This document shows, piece after piece, positions 34,044 to 44,362 of a stretch of DNA of 64,000 nucleotides (its first letter is position 1; each line of letters starts with the position of its first letter). This stretch comes from Rhodoglobus vestalii (lineage in GTDB: Bacteria; Actinomycetota; Actinomycetes; Actinomycetales; Microbacteriaceae). A program made the translations under genes and the position numbers. The DNA lies in the NCBI RefSeq assembly GCF_006788895.1, contig NZ_VFRA01000001.1, forward strand, positions 2,604,001-2,668,000, given 5' to 3'. Below the pieces are notes generated by a model. The model had not been told where the DNA came from. It ran no database searches and was given only the letters and a program-made list of their open reading frames with translations.

Positions 34044-37000
34044 ATGTCGTATCCCCGCCACCGTTCAGACGATTCCGTAGCGTCGTCACCGCGGTTTCCC
34101 GCGATTGAAGAACAGGTGCTTTCGTACTGGAAGACAGACGGCACTTTTCAGGCATCCATTGATCAGCGTGAAGGCTCAGATGAGTGGGTCTTTTATGACG
34201 GCCCACCCTTTGCCAACGGTTTGCCCCACTATGGGCACCTCCTCACTGGCTACGCCAAAGACCTCTTTCCGCGTTTTCAGACGATGCGGGGCAAGCAAGT
34301 GCACCGCCGCTTCGGATGGGACACCCACGGACTGCCCGCAGAACTCGAAGCGATGCGCCAGCTTGGCATCACCGAAAAAGCCCAGATCGAAGAAATGGGC
34401 ATCGACAAGTTCAACGAAGCTGCCCGCGAATCGGTGCTCAAATATACCGGCGAGTGGCAAGAGTATGTGACCCGCATGGCGCGCTGGGTCGACTTTGAGA
34501 ATGACTACAAGACCCTTGACGTGAACTTCATGGAGAGCGTCATCTGGGCGTTCAAGCAACTACACAACAAGAACCTCGCCTACGAAGGTTTTCGCGTACT
34601 GCCGTACTGCTGGAACGATGAGACGCCGCTCTCCAACCACGAACTGCGCATGGATGACGACGTCTACAAGATGCGTCAAGACCAGACCGTCACCGTGACT
34701 TTCCCTCTCGACGGTGTGAAAGCCGAGGCGCTCGGACTCACCGGCGTCAAAGCACTTGCGTGGACCACCACCCCGTGGACGCTGCCCACCAACCTTGCCC
34801 TCGCAGTCGGCCCAGACATCGAGTACGCGGTGCTCCCCGCAGGCCCGCTGGCTGCCGGCGATGGCTCCGAGGAAGGCTCGGCCCAGTACCTGCTCGCTGG
34901 CGACACCGTAGCGGCGTATGCCAAAGAGCTTGGCTACGAATCGGCGGAGTTGGCGCTCGCCGCCGTCTCGCGCACAATCACGGGCGCGGAACTCGATGGC
35001 GTGCGGTACGACCGCCTCTGGGATTTCTACGCGGATGCCGAAACGTATGGCACCGAAAACGCGTGGCAGTTCTTGGTAGCGGACTACGTCGCCACTGGTG
35101 AGGGTACGGGCATCGTGCATCAATCGCCGGCCTACGGTGAAGATGACCAAATTGTCTGCGCCGCTGCCGGCATCCCGGTCGTGATTTCGGTTGATGATGG
35201 CGGCAAGTTTTTGTCGTCTGTGCCTCCGGTCGCTGGGTTACAGGTGTTCGAGGCCAATAAGCCGCTCACAAAGCTGTTGCGTGACGAGGGCCGCCTGCTC
35301 AAGGTTGCAAGCTACGAGCACTCCTACCCGCACTGCTGGCGCTGCCGCAAGCCCCTGATCTACAAGGCGGTTTCAAGCTGGTTCGTGAAGGTTCCGGAGT
35401 TCCGTGACCGCATGGGCGAGCTCAACCAACAAATCAATTGGGTTCCCGAGAATGTAAAAGATGGTCAGTTCGGCAAGTGGGTGGGCAACGCCCGTGACTG
35501 GTCGATCAGTCGCAACCGCTACTGGGGCTCTCCGATCCCGATCTGGAAGAGTGACAACCCTGACTTCCCGCGCGAGGATGTCTATGGCTCGCTTGCGGAG
35601 ATCGAAGCTGACTTTGGTCGCCTGCCCCTCAATCACGACGGTGAGCCCGACCTGCACCGCCCCTTCATCGATGAACTGACGCGCCCCAACCCCGACGACC
35701 CGAGCGGTGAGTCAACGATGCGCCGCATCGAGGATGTGCTCGATGTCTGGTTCGACTCCGGCTCGATGCCCTTTGCTCAGGTTCATTACCCGTTCGAGAA
35801 CCAGGAGTGGTTCGACACCCACAGCCCCGCCGACTTCATCGTGGAGTACATCGGTCAGACTCGTGGATGGTTTTACACCCTCCATACGCTGTCGACGGCG
35901 CTGTTTGATCGGCCCGCATTCTCGAATGTGATCAGCCACGGCATCGTGCTGGGTAACGACGGTCAGAAGATGTCGAAGAGCCTGCAGAATTATCCGGACG
36001 TCTCTGAGGTTTTTGAGCGCGATGGCGCTGACGCAATGCGCTGGTTCCTGATGTCGAGTTCGGTGATTCGCGGCGGCAATCTTATGGTCACCGAGGAAGG
36101 TATCCGAGATGGGGTGCGCCAAATGCTGCTCCCGCTGTGGAGCACCTACTATTTCTTCACGCTCTATGCCAATGCTGCTGACAACTACGAAGCTCAGTGG
36201 CGCACCGATTCTACAAACGTGCTCGACCGCTACCTGCTGGCTAAGACACGCGAACTTATCGAAGATGTCACCGCTGAGCTGGAGGCACTCGACAGTCCGA
36301 CGGCGGCCGCGAAACTGCGCGACTTCGGCGACGTTCTCACAAACTGGTACGTTCGCCGCAGTCGCGACCGGTTCTGGGGTGGGGATGACACCGACGCTTT
36401 CGACACGCTGTACACGGTGCTTGAAACTGTCGCGCGCGTTGCCGCACCATTGCTCCCACTGGTGTCTGAAGAGATGTGGCGGGGACTCACCAATGGGCGA
36501 AGCGTTCATCTCACGGACTGGCCCGACGCCTCCGCGTTCCCCAGCGATCACGACCTAGTGGCCTCGATGGATCGCGTGCGCGAAATCGCCTCGAGCGGTC
36601 TCGCACTGCGCAAAGCTCGCAGTCTGCGCGTTCGACTGCCGCTGGCATCGCTGACGGTGGTGAGTGACGCGCCAGGCGCTCTCGCGCTGTTCAGCGAAAT
36701 CCTGCGCGATGAGCTCAATGTCAAAGCGGTGCGCTTTGAAGCGCTCGAAGAGGGTTCCCTTGAGAGCTTCGGAATCACCAAGAAGCTTTCTGTTAACGCT
36801 CGTGCTCTCGGCCCCCGAGTCGGCAAGCAAGTGCAGCACGTCATCAAGGAAGCTAAGGCCGGCAACTGGCTGGCCACCGCGGATGGTGTCTCCGTTGACG
36901 GTATGGCGTTGGAGCCGTCCGAGTACGAGCTCCAGATGGAAGCAGCGGATGCCGCAAGCGCGATCGAGTTTCTTTCCGACGGTGGGTTTGTGATCATTGA

Positions 37001-37334
37001 CACCCAGCTCACCCCGGAGCTCTCCGCTGAAGGTTTGGCGAGGGATGCGATCCGGGTGATTCAGGATGCTCGCAAGGCCGCTGGTCTCGACGTGAGCGAC
37101 CGGATAGCTCTCATCATCACGGCCATCGATGCGGATGATCGTGAAGCGATTGAATTCCACAGCGCCATGATCGCCGCCGAAACGCTTGCAGCGGAATCAA
37201 CCGTTCAGGGCTTCGTGAACGAGCTTTCAGAGGGCACACTGGAGACGTATCGCACGGAATTGTCGGCAGGAAAGTATGCCAACGCGGGTGGCCTGGTGAT
37301 TGACATCACCAAGATGGGAACGATCGATGTCTGA
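34044..37334 (+). CDS. ileS: Isoleucyl-tRNA synthetase (type 2, eukaryote-like subclass)
   Basis: 1096 aa. The HIGH motif is the HYGH variant ([13 protein letters not shown], about residues 62-65) and the second signature is [14 protein letters not shown]. Both forms are characteristic of the mupirocin-tolerant IleS2-like subclass, as is the length above 1000 aa. The editing domain and anticodon-binding region are present. Start ATG with TGGAGC, placed after the T-box. The frame is open upstream, but that part is the riboswitch. It heads an overlapping series ileS-folC-DUF4233-ndk (8-bp overlap with folC). Confidence 0.97.
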   Translation: MSYPRHRSDDSVASSPRFPAIEEQVLSYWKTDGTFQASIDQREGSDEWVFYDGPPFANGLPHYGHLLTGYAKDLFPRFQTMRGKQVHRRFGWDTHGLPAELEAMRQLGITEKAQIEEMGIDKFNEAARESVLKYTGEWQEYVTRMARWVDFENDYKTLDVNFMESVIWAFKQLHNKNLAYEGFRVLPYCWNDETPLSNHELRMDDDVYKMRQDQTVTVTFPLDGVKAEALGLTGVKALAWTTTPWTLPTNLALAVGPDIEYAVLPAGPLAAGDGSEEGSAQYLLAGDTVAAYAKELGYESAELALAAVSRTITGAELDGVRYDRLWDFYADAETYGTENAWQFLVADYVATGEGTGIVHQSPAYGEDDQIVCAAAGIPVVISVDDGGKFLSSVPPVAGLQVFEANKPLTKLLRDEGRLLKVASYEHSYPHCWRCRKPLIYKAVSSWFVKVPEFRDRMGELNQQINWVPENVKDGQFGKWVGNARDWSISRNRYWGSPIPIWKSDNPDFPREDVYGSLAEIEADFGRLPLNHDGEPDLHRPFIDELTRPNPDDPSGESTMRRIEDVLDVWFDSGSMPFAQVHYPFENQEWFDTHSPADFIVEYIGQTRGWFYTLHTLSTALFDRPAFSNVISHGIVLGNDGQKMSKSLQNYPDVSEVFERDGADAMRWFLMSSSVIRGGNLMVTEEGIRDGVRQMLLPLWSTYYFFTLYANAADNYEAQWRTDSTNVLDRYLLAKTRELIEDVTAELEALDSPTAAAKLRDFGDVLTNWYVRRSRDRFWGGDDTDAFDTLYTVLETVARVAAPLLPLVSEEMWRGLTNGRSVHLTDWPDASAFPSDHDLVASMDRVREIASSGLALRKARSLRVRLPLASLTVVSDAPGALALFSEILRDELNVKAVRFEALEEGSLESFGITKKLSVNARALGPRVGKQVQHVIKEAKAGNWLATADGVSVDGMALEPSEYELQMEAADAASAIEFLSDGGFVIIDTQLTPELSAEGLARDAIRVIQDARKAAGLDVSDRIALIITAIDADDREAIEFHSAMIAAETLAAESTVQGFVNELSEGTLETYRTELSAGKYANAGGLVIDITKMGTIDV

Positions 37335-38850
37335 ACGCGATGATGAATTCGATGACAGTGCAGAGCCCGACGAATCCTTCGATGATTCGCTCAGCGACGA
37401 AGAGCGCGCCGAACTCGACGGCGCGCACCCTCTCGCCGACCTCAGCCCTTTCGCCGATGGTTTTGAGGGCACCAATATCGACGACGATTCGGACTTCGAA
37501 CTCGAAGATTCCGAATACGCGCAGGATGCTGGACTGGTTTATGAAGAACTGCTTGCCCGCATAGGGGAGCAGGCGCCCCAACCGCGCCTCGAGGCAACAC
37601 GTCGTGCCGTGGAACTGATCGGTGACCCGCAGCGCACTTACCCCGTGATTCACCTCACGGGCACCAACGGCAAGACCTCAACGAGCCGCATCGTCGAGAG
37701 CATCCTGCGCGCCTACGGGTTGCGTACGGGGCTCATGACGAGCCCACATCTGATGCGCGTGAACGAGCGGATCATGATTGATGGGCGGGCGATCTCCAAC
37801 CGCGCTTTGGCCGAAAACTGGGCTGACATCCGCCCCTATTTGCTGATGGTGGATGCTGAGCTGCTCGCTAAGGGCGAGGAGCCGCTGACGTATTTTGAAG
37901 CGCTGACAGTTCTTGCGTTCGCGAGCTTTGCGGACGCCCCCATCGATGTTGCGGTGCTTGAAGTGGGCATGGGGGGCGAGTGGGATTCCACCAACGTGGC
38001 CGACGGCCAAGTGGCAGTGTTCAGCCCTATAGCGCTTGACCACACCCAACGCTTGGGCTCAACTATTGCCGAGATTGCGCGCACTAAGGCGGGGATCATC
38101 AAGCCGGCAGCGGCAATCGTGTCTGCGGTGCAGACTTCTGACGCCCAGATCGCTCTTGAACGCGCCGCAGATCTCACGGAGTCGAAGTTGGGTTTCGAGG
38201 GCGATGCGTTTGAGTTGCTCAGCAGCGCGGTGGCGGTTGGTGGCCAGTTGATTTCTGTCCGCGGCCTCGCCGCAACCTACTCTGACCTTTTCTTGCCACT
38301 GTTTGGTGAGTTCCAGGGCCACAATGCTGCTCTCGCGATTGCTGCTGTGGAGTCTTTCCTCGGCGCGGGTAGCCAGGCACTGGTTATGGATGTGCTTGCC
38401 GAGGGGCTTGCCACCGTCTCGTCCCCCGGTCGCCTTCAGGTTATCGGTGCCGAACCGACTGTCATTGTGGATGCCGCGCACAACCCGCACGGGGCGGCGG
38501 CGCTGGCGGCGGCGCTCAAGGAGTACTTCACCTTCGATGAGATCGCGTTCGTTGTCGGTGTCCTTGATGACAAGGATGCTGCGGGAATCATTGGAGCACT
38601 CGCTCCGGTGGCGAACCGGTTCTATGTCACCTCGTCGCAGTCTGACCGCGCTGTCGCTCCCGAGGATCTCGTCGAGATCGTGCGTGAGCTCCATGAAGAG
38701 ACCACCGACTTTGATTCCTTTGCTGAGGCGATGGAGCTGGCTCGCGGCTGGGCGGCCGAGAATGAGCGCCGCGCCGTGGTTGTTACCGGCTCAATTTCAC
38801 TCGTCGCTGAGGCGCTGGCGCTGGCGGATATGGAAGGGTGGAAGCCATGA
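37327..38850 (+). CDS. folC: Folylpolyglutamate/dihydrofolate synthase with acidic N-terminal extension
   Basis: 507 aa ATP-dependent ligase adding glutamates to folates. The catalytic P-loop [10 protein letters not shown] is at about residue 107. Next comes [12 protein letters not shown], the second-domain [12 protein letters not shown], and [10 protein letters not shown] at the C-terminus. The first about 75 residues are an Asp/Glu/Ser-rich, probably disordered extension ([16 protein letters not shown]), absent from the usual 430-450 aa FolC. The start ATG overlaps the ileS stop by 8 bp. It is translationally coupled to the next gene by ATGA. Confidence 0.95.
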   Translation: MSERDDEFDDSAEPDESFDDSLSDEERAELDGAHPLADLSPFADGFEGTNIDDDSDFELEDSEYAQDAGLVYEELLARIGEQAPQPRLEATRRAVELIGDPQRTYPVIHLTGTNGKTSTSRIVESILRAYGLRTGLMTSPHLMRVNERIMIDGRAISNRALAENWADIRPYLLMVDAELLAKGEEPLTYFEALTVLAFASFADAPIDVAVLEVGMGGEWDSTNVADGQVAVFSPIALDHTQRLGSTIAEIARTKAGIIKPAAAIVSAVQTSDAQIALERAADLTESKLGFEGDAFELLSSAVAVGGQLISVRGLAATYSDLFLPLFGEFQGHNAALAIAAVESFLGAGSQALVMDVLAEGLATVSSPGRLQVIGAEPTVIVDAAHNPHGAAALAAALKEYFTFDEIAFVVGVLDDKDAAGIIGALAPVANRFYVTSSQSDRAVAPEDLVEIVRELHEETTDFDSFAEAMELARGWAAENERRAVVVTGSISLVAEALALADMEGWKP

Positions 38851-39248
38851 GCAAAACGGCGCGCCCGCGCAGACAACGTACGGTAACTGAGCTGCTGCTG
38901 AGCATCGTTTTGGTGCTCGATGCGACCCTCATTTTCTTTGTTGCGTTGACGGCATTTGGGCTGAAGGCTCTGCCCCCGGCGCCCGCGTTTATCGGCGGGG
39001 CGGTGCTCATCATCCTCTTTGTAGTGCTCGCGAGAATGCTGCACCGCCCCGGGGCTTTATGGGTCGGATGGGTGTTGCAGGGCGGTCTTATCGCCCTCGG
39101 CTTCGTACTCACGCCCATGTTCGTGGTGGGCGCTGGTTTCGCCGCGATTTGGACGTACTGCTTTATCAAAGGCCGTCAGATCGATGCCGCTAAAGCGCAA
39201 GCGATGGGTTCAACAACCACAACCACCCCCGATGAGGAGACAGAATGA
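38847..39248 (+). CDS. DUF4233 small membrane protein
   Basis: 133 aa with four predicted helices (LLLSIVLVLDATLIFFVALTAF, PAFIGGAVLIILFVVLA, LWVGWVLQGGLIALGFVLTPMF in parts, VVGAGFAAIWTYCF). A basic N-terminus and a Thr-rich tail flank them. The DUF4233 family sits between folC and ndk in most actinobacteria. Its function is unknown. It overlaps both neighbours by 4 bp (ATGA). Confidence 0.88.
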   Translation: MSKTARPRRQRTVTELLLSIVLVLDATLIFFVALTAFGLKALPPAPAFIGGAVLIILFVVLARMLHRPGALWVGWVLQGGLIALGFVLTPMFVVGAGFAAIWTYCFIKGRQIDAAKAQAMGSTTTTTPDEETE

Positions 39249-39661
39249 ACATCGAAGAGACACTCGTACTGATCAAGCCGGATGGCGTTGCTCGCAACCT
39301 GACCGGAGAAATCCTTCGTCGTATCGAGGCTAAGGGCTATCAACTAGTTGATGTGCGTCTTGTGCAGGCTGACGTAGATTTGCTTGCGGAGCACTATGCC
39401 GAGCACGAAGGCAAGCCGTTCTACGAGCCACTGCTCGACTTCATGCAGTCTGGCCCGACTGTTGCGCTGCGCATCGCGGGCAACCGCGCCATAGAGGGTT
39501 TCCGTTCTCTTGCGGGCACGACCGATCCTACGACGGCAGCCCCCGGAACCATCCGTGGCGACCTCGGCCGCGATTGGGGCTTAGCGGTTCAGCAGAACCT
39601 TGTTCACGGCAGTGACTCGCCCGAGTCGGCGACACGCGAATTGGCGCTCTGGTTCCGCTAA
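39245..39661 (+). CDS. ndk: Nucleoside diphosphate kinase
   Basis: 138 aa, full length. It transfers the gamma phosphate from ATP to other NDPs through phosphohistidine H121 in NLVHGSDSPESA. KPDGVARNL and the R-x-x-x-G loop (TTDPTTAAPGTIRGD) are intact. It is the last gene of the ileS-folC-DUF4233-ndk run. The stop faces the convergent VKOR gene 9 bp away, so no separate terminator is visible. Confidence 0.97.
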   Translation: MNIEETLVLIKPDGVARNLTGEILRRIEAKGYQLVDVRLVQADVDLLAEHYAEHEGKPFYEPLLDFMQSGPTVALRIAGNRAIEGFRSLAGTTDPTTAAPGTIRGDLGRDWGLAVQQNLVHGSDSPESATRELALWFR

Positions 39662-39670
39662 ATCTGGCCT

Positions 39671-40270
39671 TTACAGGTAGCTGAGAACGTCGAGGCGAAT
39701 CTGGGCAACGATCGCAATGATGATGTAGCCCACGATTGTGATGACGGGCACCCAGCTATACGCGGCGGCGGCGGCTCGACGCAGTGTGCGCGGTGCAGCA
39801 ATTGCGCCCACCGTGAGGTTTCGCAGCGTGACTGCCCAAAACATGGGAATCGTCACTGACCACACCACCATGCACCAGGGGCACAGCGTAGCGAGGTCAA
39901 AGATGCTCTGGTAGGCGAGCCAGAGGCAGAAGGCGAATGCTCCCGCGATTCCGATGTTAAACACGACCCAGAACCAGCTCGCGAAGCGCGCACCGGCCAG
40001 AGTTGCGGCACCAACAACGACGGGCGCGGTGAAACCGATCAGCCCGATGAGGGGGTTGGGGAAGCCGAGAATTGCCCCCTGTGCAGAATCCAAGTTTTTT
40101 GCGCACTGAACGATGAGACTGAAGTCGCAGCTCAGTACCGCATCCGGATTCTCGAGGGTACGAATCTTTTCTACCGTGAGCTGGAATGAAGCCACGAGGC
40201 CAATAACGCCACTAACAATCAAAAATATGGCGAGGGCAATAGGTCTTTTGTGAACCCCGGATGCAGTCAT
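39671..40270 (-). CDS. Vitamin K epoxide reductase family protein
   Basis: 199 aa membrane protein with five helices. The VKOR catalytic residues are present: loop cysteines C48 and C56 (LSCDFSLIVQCAKN) and the quinone-reducing pair C130-P-W-C133 in TLCPWCMVVW. It re-oxidises a DsbA-like thiol oxidase with menaquinone, supporting disulfide formation outside the membrane. No fused thioredoxin domain and no dsbA neighbour are visible. It is convergent with ndk. Confidence 0.92.
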   Translation of the reverse strand: MTASGVHKRPIALAIFLIVSGVIGLVASFQLTVEKIRTLENPDAVLSCDFSLIVQCAKNLDSAQGAILGFPNPLIGLIGFTAPVVVGAATLAGARFASWFWVVFNIGIAGAFAFCLWLAYQSIFDLATLCPWCMVVWSVTIPMFWAVTLRNLTVGAIAAPRTLRRAAAAAYSWVPVITIVGYIIIAIVAQIRLDVLSYL

Positions 40271-40598
40271 GTTGGGATTATCGCATGCCCGTCAGGCTCA
40301 CTTTCTGGGAATGCATGCGATAATGAGGGGTAGTTACTCCGGGCCGCGCTCGGAATGACGCCAAGAAAGCTTTCCGGGCATAGCGACCGGACCAGTTACG
40401 CAACGTTAGTTGCGCGAGTCGGATAGCCAGTTCCGAAGTGTCGTGACAGGGCACAACTGCACCGCGAGCCACGGGCCCGTTGCAGGACCTGAAGAATTAG
40501 TAGCGGTTCCTCAGCCATAGGTTTGGTGGGGGAATAGCGCACGAGAGAGTACCCGGTGGGTGGCGCGGTCGCCTATCAGGGCAAGGAGTACACCAGCG
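40271..40598 (+). promoter_or_regulatory. Upstream region and long leader of rne
   Basis: 328 bp without a convincing gene, between divergent VKOR and rne. The only clear structure is the hairpin CGCAAC-GTTA-GTTGCG (40399-40414). G/C-rich segments suggest a structured leader, as RNase E mRNAs often carry for autoregulation. CAAGGAG at 40583-40589 is the ribosome-binding site of rne. No promoter could be fixed with confidence. Confidence 0.4.
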
Positions 40599-43253
40599 AT
40601 GGTGAATGAAAGCGATAAATCGAAAGAAGTTCCCAAGAAGAAGGGCCTTTTTGGCCGAATTCTTCCGGCTTCCCGGGCTGTGGCAGAGAAGCCGACGGCA
40701 CAGAGTCGACCGGCACAGAGTCGTCCAGCAGAGACACCGTCAGCCGAAACCCCAGCACCGGCAGCGAAACGGCCGGCGGCGAAATCGGCCGCTCAGCACG
40801 TGGGCCTCGACCTTCCAAAATCTGTGACTGAAATTCCCGCTGCTACCGATACGGATGCGCGTTCGAAGGCAACGCCGGCTGCGAAGGCGCCAGCGGCCAA
40901 GAAAAAGCCAGCAGCAACGCCACCCTCAACGACGTCGCTGCTGTTCCAAGCTCCTGATCTTCCCGCCCTTGCCGCTCGCGCTCCTCGAACCCGCAACGAC
41001 AACAAGTCACACCCCGACACCATCGAAGACGACTCTGGGGCGCATGACGAGGCAGGCAATGTGCGTCGACGTTCACGTCGTCGTTCGGGTGAAGAGGCTC
41101 GCCCCGGCGATGAATCGCCGAACACCGTTGTGCGGGTGCGCCAACCGCGCAAGCAGGCTGAGCCCAGCAATGAGCCGACTCGCGTTAAGGGGTCAACTCG
41201 TCTTGAAGCTAAGAAGCAGCGCCGCCGCGATGGCCGCGATGCTGGTCGCCGCCGTCCGGTTGTCACGGAGAGCGAGTTTTTGGCGCGTCGTGAAAGCGTT
41301 GACCGCGTCATGGTGGTCCGCTCAAAGTTTGACCGCATCCAGATCGCCGTTCTCGAAGATGGCGTCTTGGTGGAGCACTATGTTGCCAAAGCCCAGGATG
41401 CGAGCCTGATCGGCAACGTCTACCTGGGTCGTGTGCAGAACGTGTTGCCCAGCATGGAGGCAGCGTTTGTCGATATTGGGCGCGGCCGGAACGCCGTGCT
41501 CTATTCGGGCGAAGTTGATTGGGATGCTGCGGCAGAGAACTCTCCTGACGGCAAGCAGCAGGCCCGCCGCATTGAGCTCGCGCTCAAGCCAGGCGACCGC
41601 GTGCTCGTTCAGGTCACAAAAGATCCGATCGGTCACAAGGGTGCGCGCCTGACGAGCCAAGTGTCGCTGCCGGGTCGTTATCTCGTGTACGTGCCGAATG
41701 GTTCGATGAGTGGCATTAGTCGCAAGCTCCCCGATACCGAACGTTCACGACTCAAGAAAATTCTTAAGGGCGTGCTTCCGGAGAACGTTGGCGTCATTGT
41801 GCGAACGGCGGCCGAGGGGGCCACGGAAGAGCAGCTCACCCTCGATGTGAGCCGTCTGACTAGCCAGTGGGCCGACATCAGCTCGCAGGTTGAGAAGGCG
41901 CAGGCTCCTGCACTGCTCCACTCGGAGCCAGACCTGCTGATCAAGATCATCCGTGATGTCTTCAACGAAGATTTCCGCAAGCTCGTAATCGAAGGCGACG
42001 ATGCTCGCACCACCATTGAGAGCTATGTTCGTTCGGTTGCCCCTGATCTGCTGGATCGCCTTCAACTGCATGAAAGCACCGTTGACTCCTTTGAGGAATA
42101 CCGAGTTTCTGAGCAGATCGAGAAAGCTCTTGATCGCAAGGTGTGGTTGCCCTCCGGTGGCTCGCTTGTCATTGACCGTACGGAGGCGATGACGGTTGTC
42201 GATGTCAACACAGGTAAGTTCGTTGGCTCGGGTGGAAACCTAGAAGAGACGGTCACGAAAAACAACGTCGAAGCTGCCGAAGAGATCGTTCGCCAGCTGC
42301 GATTGCGTGATATTGGTGGAATCATCGTCGTTGACTTCATTGACATGGTGCTTGAGTCGAACCGTGACCTTGTGTTGCGTCGACTTGTTGAGTGCTTGAG
42401 CCGTGATCGCACGAAACACCAGGTTGCAGAAGTGACGTCGCTGGGTCTCGTGCAGATGACTCGCAAAAAATTGGGTCTCGGCTTGCTCGAAACGTTCAGC
42501 GAAAACTGTGAAGTGTGTGCGGGTCGTGGCGTCGTCGTTCACCATGATCCGGTTACCAAGCACCGCCAGCAGACCACTCAGAGTGAGCAGGCGGGCAGCG
42601 GTCGTCGTGGACGTAATCGCGGTGGCAACGTTAACAGCGGCGGCAACGCAGGCAACAACAATGGTGGCAACAACAACGGCGCCAGTAGTTCCGAATCAGC
42701 CCACAGCGGCGGGTCTGCTAGCAAACAGTCCAATGGCAGCGCAAAACCTGCTCAGAGTGGCTCGAACAATAGCGGCAGCAACGGAACTCACGCAATCACA
42801 GAGGACGTTCGGCTGGCGCTTGCTCGTGTTGCTGCGAGCACGGTCGTAGCGGCTTCAGATCACAGCACTCGCGCGCCCGCAGAACCCCACGAGGCAGCAT
42901 CGACGGCGCAGAAATTGGCTTCGTCAGAGAAGGCCGCTCCCCCAAGCGATGCAGGCTCCTCGAAGAAGCCGGATGACGTCAACTCCGAGAAGAAGACTCA
43001 GAAGTCGCCTCCCCAGACCAGCGACATTGTTGAGGCTGCTGCAGAAGCCGCGGTTGCCATTCTTGATCTACCCGCCTCGAAGGCATCAAAGGCTCCGCCA
43101 AAGCTCAGCACACACGATGCTGAGCAGATATTGGGATCAGTTCTCGAAGCACTCCCGGAGCCCACGAAGCCGGGTCAAGGAAAGTCGCGCGGATCACGTC
43201 GTGCCAGCAGCCAGGGTAAGACGATCTCCCCAGCTCCAAGCGACAACAAATAG
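40599..43253 (+). CDS. rne: Ribonuclease E/G
   Basis: 884 aa endoribonuclease central to mRNA decay and rRNA processing. The Pro/Ala/Arg-rich N-terminal extension (1 to about 235) and the Gly/Asn-rich C-terminal tail flank the catalytic core, an actinobacterial arrangement. Core landmarks are the S1 domain with GNVYLGRVQNVLPSMEAAFVDIG in parts, DRTEAMTVVDVNTGKFVG, and the catalytic Asp region RDIGGIIVVDFIDM. The Zn-link cysteines follow in CEVCAGRG. ATG 40599 was chosen by its SD, as the frame is open 13 codons upstream without one. The tail (GGNVNSGGNAGNNNGG) is low-complexity. Confidence 0.95.
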   Translation: MVNESDKSKEVPKKKGLFGRILPASRAVAEKPTAQSRPAQSRPAETPSAETPAPAAKRPAAKSAAQHVGLDLPKSVTEIPAATDTDARSKATPAAKAPAAKKKPAATPPSTTSLLFQAPDLPALAARAPRTRNDNKSHPDTIEDDSGAHDEAGNVRRRSRRRSGEEARPGDESPNTVVRVRQPRKQAEPSNEPTRVKGSTRLEAKKQRRRDGRDAGRRRPVVTESEFLARRESVDRVMVVRSKFDRIQIAVLEDGVLVEHYVAKAQDASLIGNVYLGRVQNVLPSMEAAFVDIGRGRNAVLYSGEVDWDAAAENSPDGKQQARRIELALKPGDRVLVQVTKDPIGHKGARLTSQVSLPGRYLVYVPNGSMSGISRKLPDTERSRLKKILKGVLPENVGVIVRTAAEGATEEQLTLDVSRLTSQWADISSQVEKAQAPALLHSEPDLLIKIIRDVFNEDFRKLVIEGDDARTTIESYVRSVAPDLLDRLQLHESTVDSFEEYRVSEQIEKALDRKVWLPSGGSLVIDRTEAMTVVDVNTGKFVGSGGNLEETVTKNNVEAAEEIVRQLRLRDIGGIIVVDFIDMVLESNRDLVLRRLVECLSRDRTKHQVAEVTSLGLVQMTRKKLGLGLLETFSENCEVCAGRGVVVHHDPVTKHRQQTTQSEQAGSGRRGRNRGGNVNSGGNAGNNNGGNNNGASSSESAHSGGSASKQSNGSAKPAQSGSNNSGSNGTHAITEDVRLALARVAASTVVAASDHSTRAPAEPHEAASTAQKLASSEKAAPPSDAGSSKKPDDVNSEKKTQKSPPQTSDIVEAAAEAAVAILDLPASKASKAPPKLSTHDAEQILGSVLEALPEPTKPGQGKSRGSRRASSQGKTISPAPSDNK

Positions 43254-43303
43254 ATCCGACAATTCCCGGCATTTATGGAGTTTCAATTTTGTAAGGTTGG
43301 CTC

Positions 43304-44362
43304 GTGAGTCTGACTGTGCCGGGAAGTGTCGAAAACGATCATCGACATGATCATCGACACGATCAGCGACCTCGCCGTTCACGACGCCGCTTGCTGTGGC
43401 TCGCCATCGGAACGCTCGGAGTTGCTGGGGTGCTCGCGCTTCGCGCGTTTACCGGAGGGCTTGACTCAGTAGGCGTTCCCAATGTGCCGCAAGATTTGCT
43501 CACCCTTGCGACGAGCATCATCATCGAATCGCTACCATTCGTTGTCCTCGGAATTGTGTTGTCAATTGTTGTGCAGACATGGTTGCCCGACGACCTGCTC
43601 ATGCGCTATCTGCCGCACGCCCCGGTGCTACGGCGGGCGGCGATCTCACTTTTCGGTATCGCCCTTCCGGTGTGCGAATGTGGCAACGTTCCTCTGGCTC
43701 GAGGCCTTATCCTTAAAGGTTTTTCGGTGCCAGAGGCGATGACCTTCCTTCTTGCGGCCCCCATCATCAACCCCATTACGATCATCACCACGTATCAGGC
43801 GTTCGGATTTGACGATGGCATCCTGGTTGGCCGCATTCTCGGTGGGCTCGCCATCGCGAATATTGTTGGTTGGCTCTTTAGTCTGCATCCACAGCCCAAC
43901 GCATTGCTCACGGATCGGTTCGCCGCGCAATGCGCTGCGGGGTCGGATCATCATCGTCAGACTCGTTCTGAGAAGAGCCTCGATATTTTCATGCGCGAGT
44001 CGAGCGTGCTCATGCCCGCAATCTTTATTGGCTCGCTGATCGCCGGAGCAATCCAAGTGGCCGTTCCTCGTGATGTTCTGGTGTCACTCGGCAGCAACCC
44101 GCTGTGGTCGATTCTCGCGATGATGTTGCTGGCGTTCATCATTTCGGTGTGCTCCAGCGTTGATGCCTTTTTCATTCTGCCGTTCGCGAGTACGTTCATG
44201 CCCGGCTCAATCGTCACGTTCTTGGTGTTCGGGCCCATCATTGACATCAAGATGCTGGCGATTATGCGCACGACTTTCACCGCCAGAGTGCTGGTGCAAT
44301 TGTCGCTCGTCGTGGCCCTCATGAGCGCGTTTATTGGGTTGGTGATCAATTTTGTGGCCTAG
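43304..44362 (+). CDS. Permease of the DUF318/UPF0718 (YraQ/YcgR) family
   Basis: 352 aa, GTG start, with a His-rich cytosolic N-terminus (DHRHDHRHDQ) that could bind metal. About eight helices follow. The family signature is ALPVCECGNVPLARGL with its CxCGN motif, plus AAPIINPITIITT and CSSVDAFF in the second half. YcgR-type permeases pair with DUF1980 proteins as here (11-bp overlap). The substrate is unproven. The Cys motifs and His tract suggest a metal or thiol-linked role, an inference. Confidence 0.88.
   Translation: MSLTVPGSVENDHRHDHRHDQRPRRSRRRLLWLAIGTLGVAGVLALRAFTGGLDSVGVPNVPQDLLTLATSIIIESLPFVVLGIVLSIVVQTWLPDDLLMRYLPHAPVLRRAAISLFGIALPVCECGNVPLARGLILKGFSVPEAMTFLLAAPIINPITIITTYQAFGFDDGILVGRILGGLAIANIVGWLFSLHPQPNALLTDRFAAQCAAGSDHHRQTRSEKSLDIFMRESSVLMPAIFIGSLIAGAIQVAVPRDVLVSLGSNPLWSILAMMLLAFIISVCSSVDAFFILPFASTFMPGSIVTFLVFGPIIDIKMLAIMRTTFTARVLVQLSLVVALMSAFIGLVINFVA

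Noticed and set aside
35712..36551. Open frame antisense to ileS (about 279 codons)
   Set aside because: Lies wholly within the conserved catalytic core of ileS and has no family features.
40274..40472. Short minus-strand frame upstream of rne
   Set aside because: Arg-rich, no start signal or similarity. It is better explained as the structured leader and promoter region of rne.
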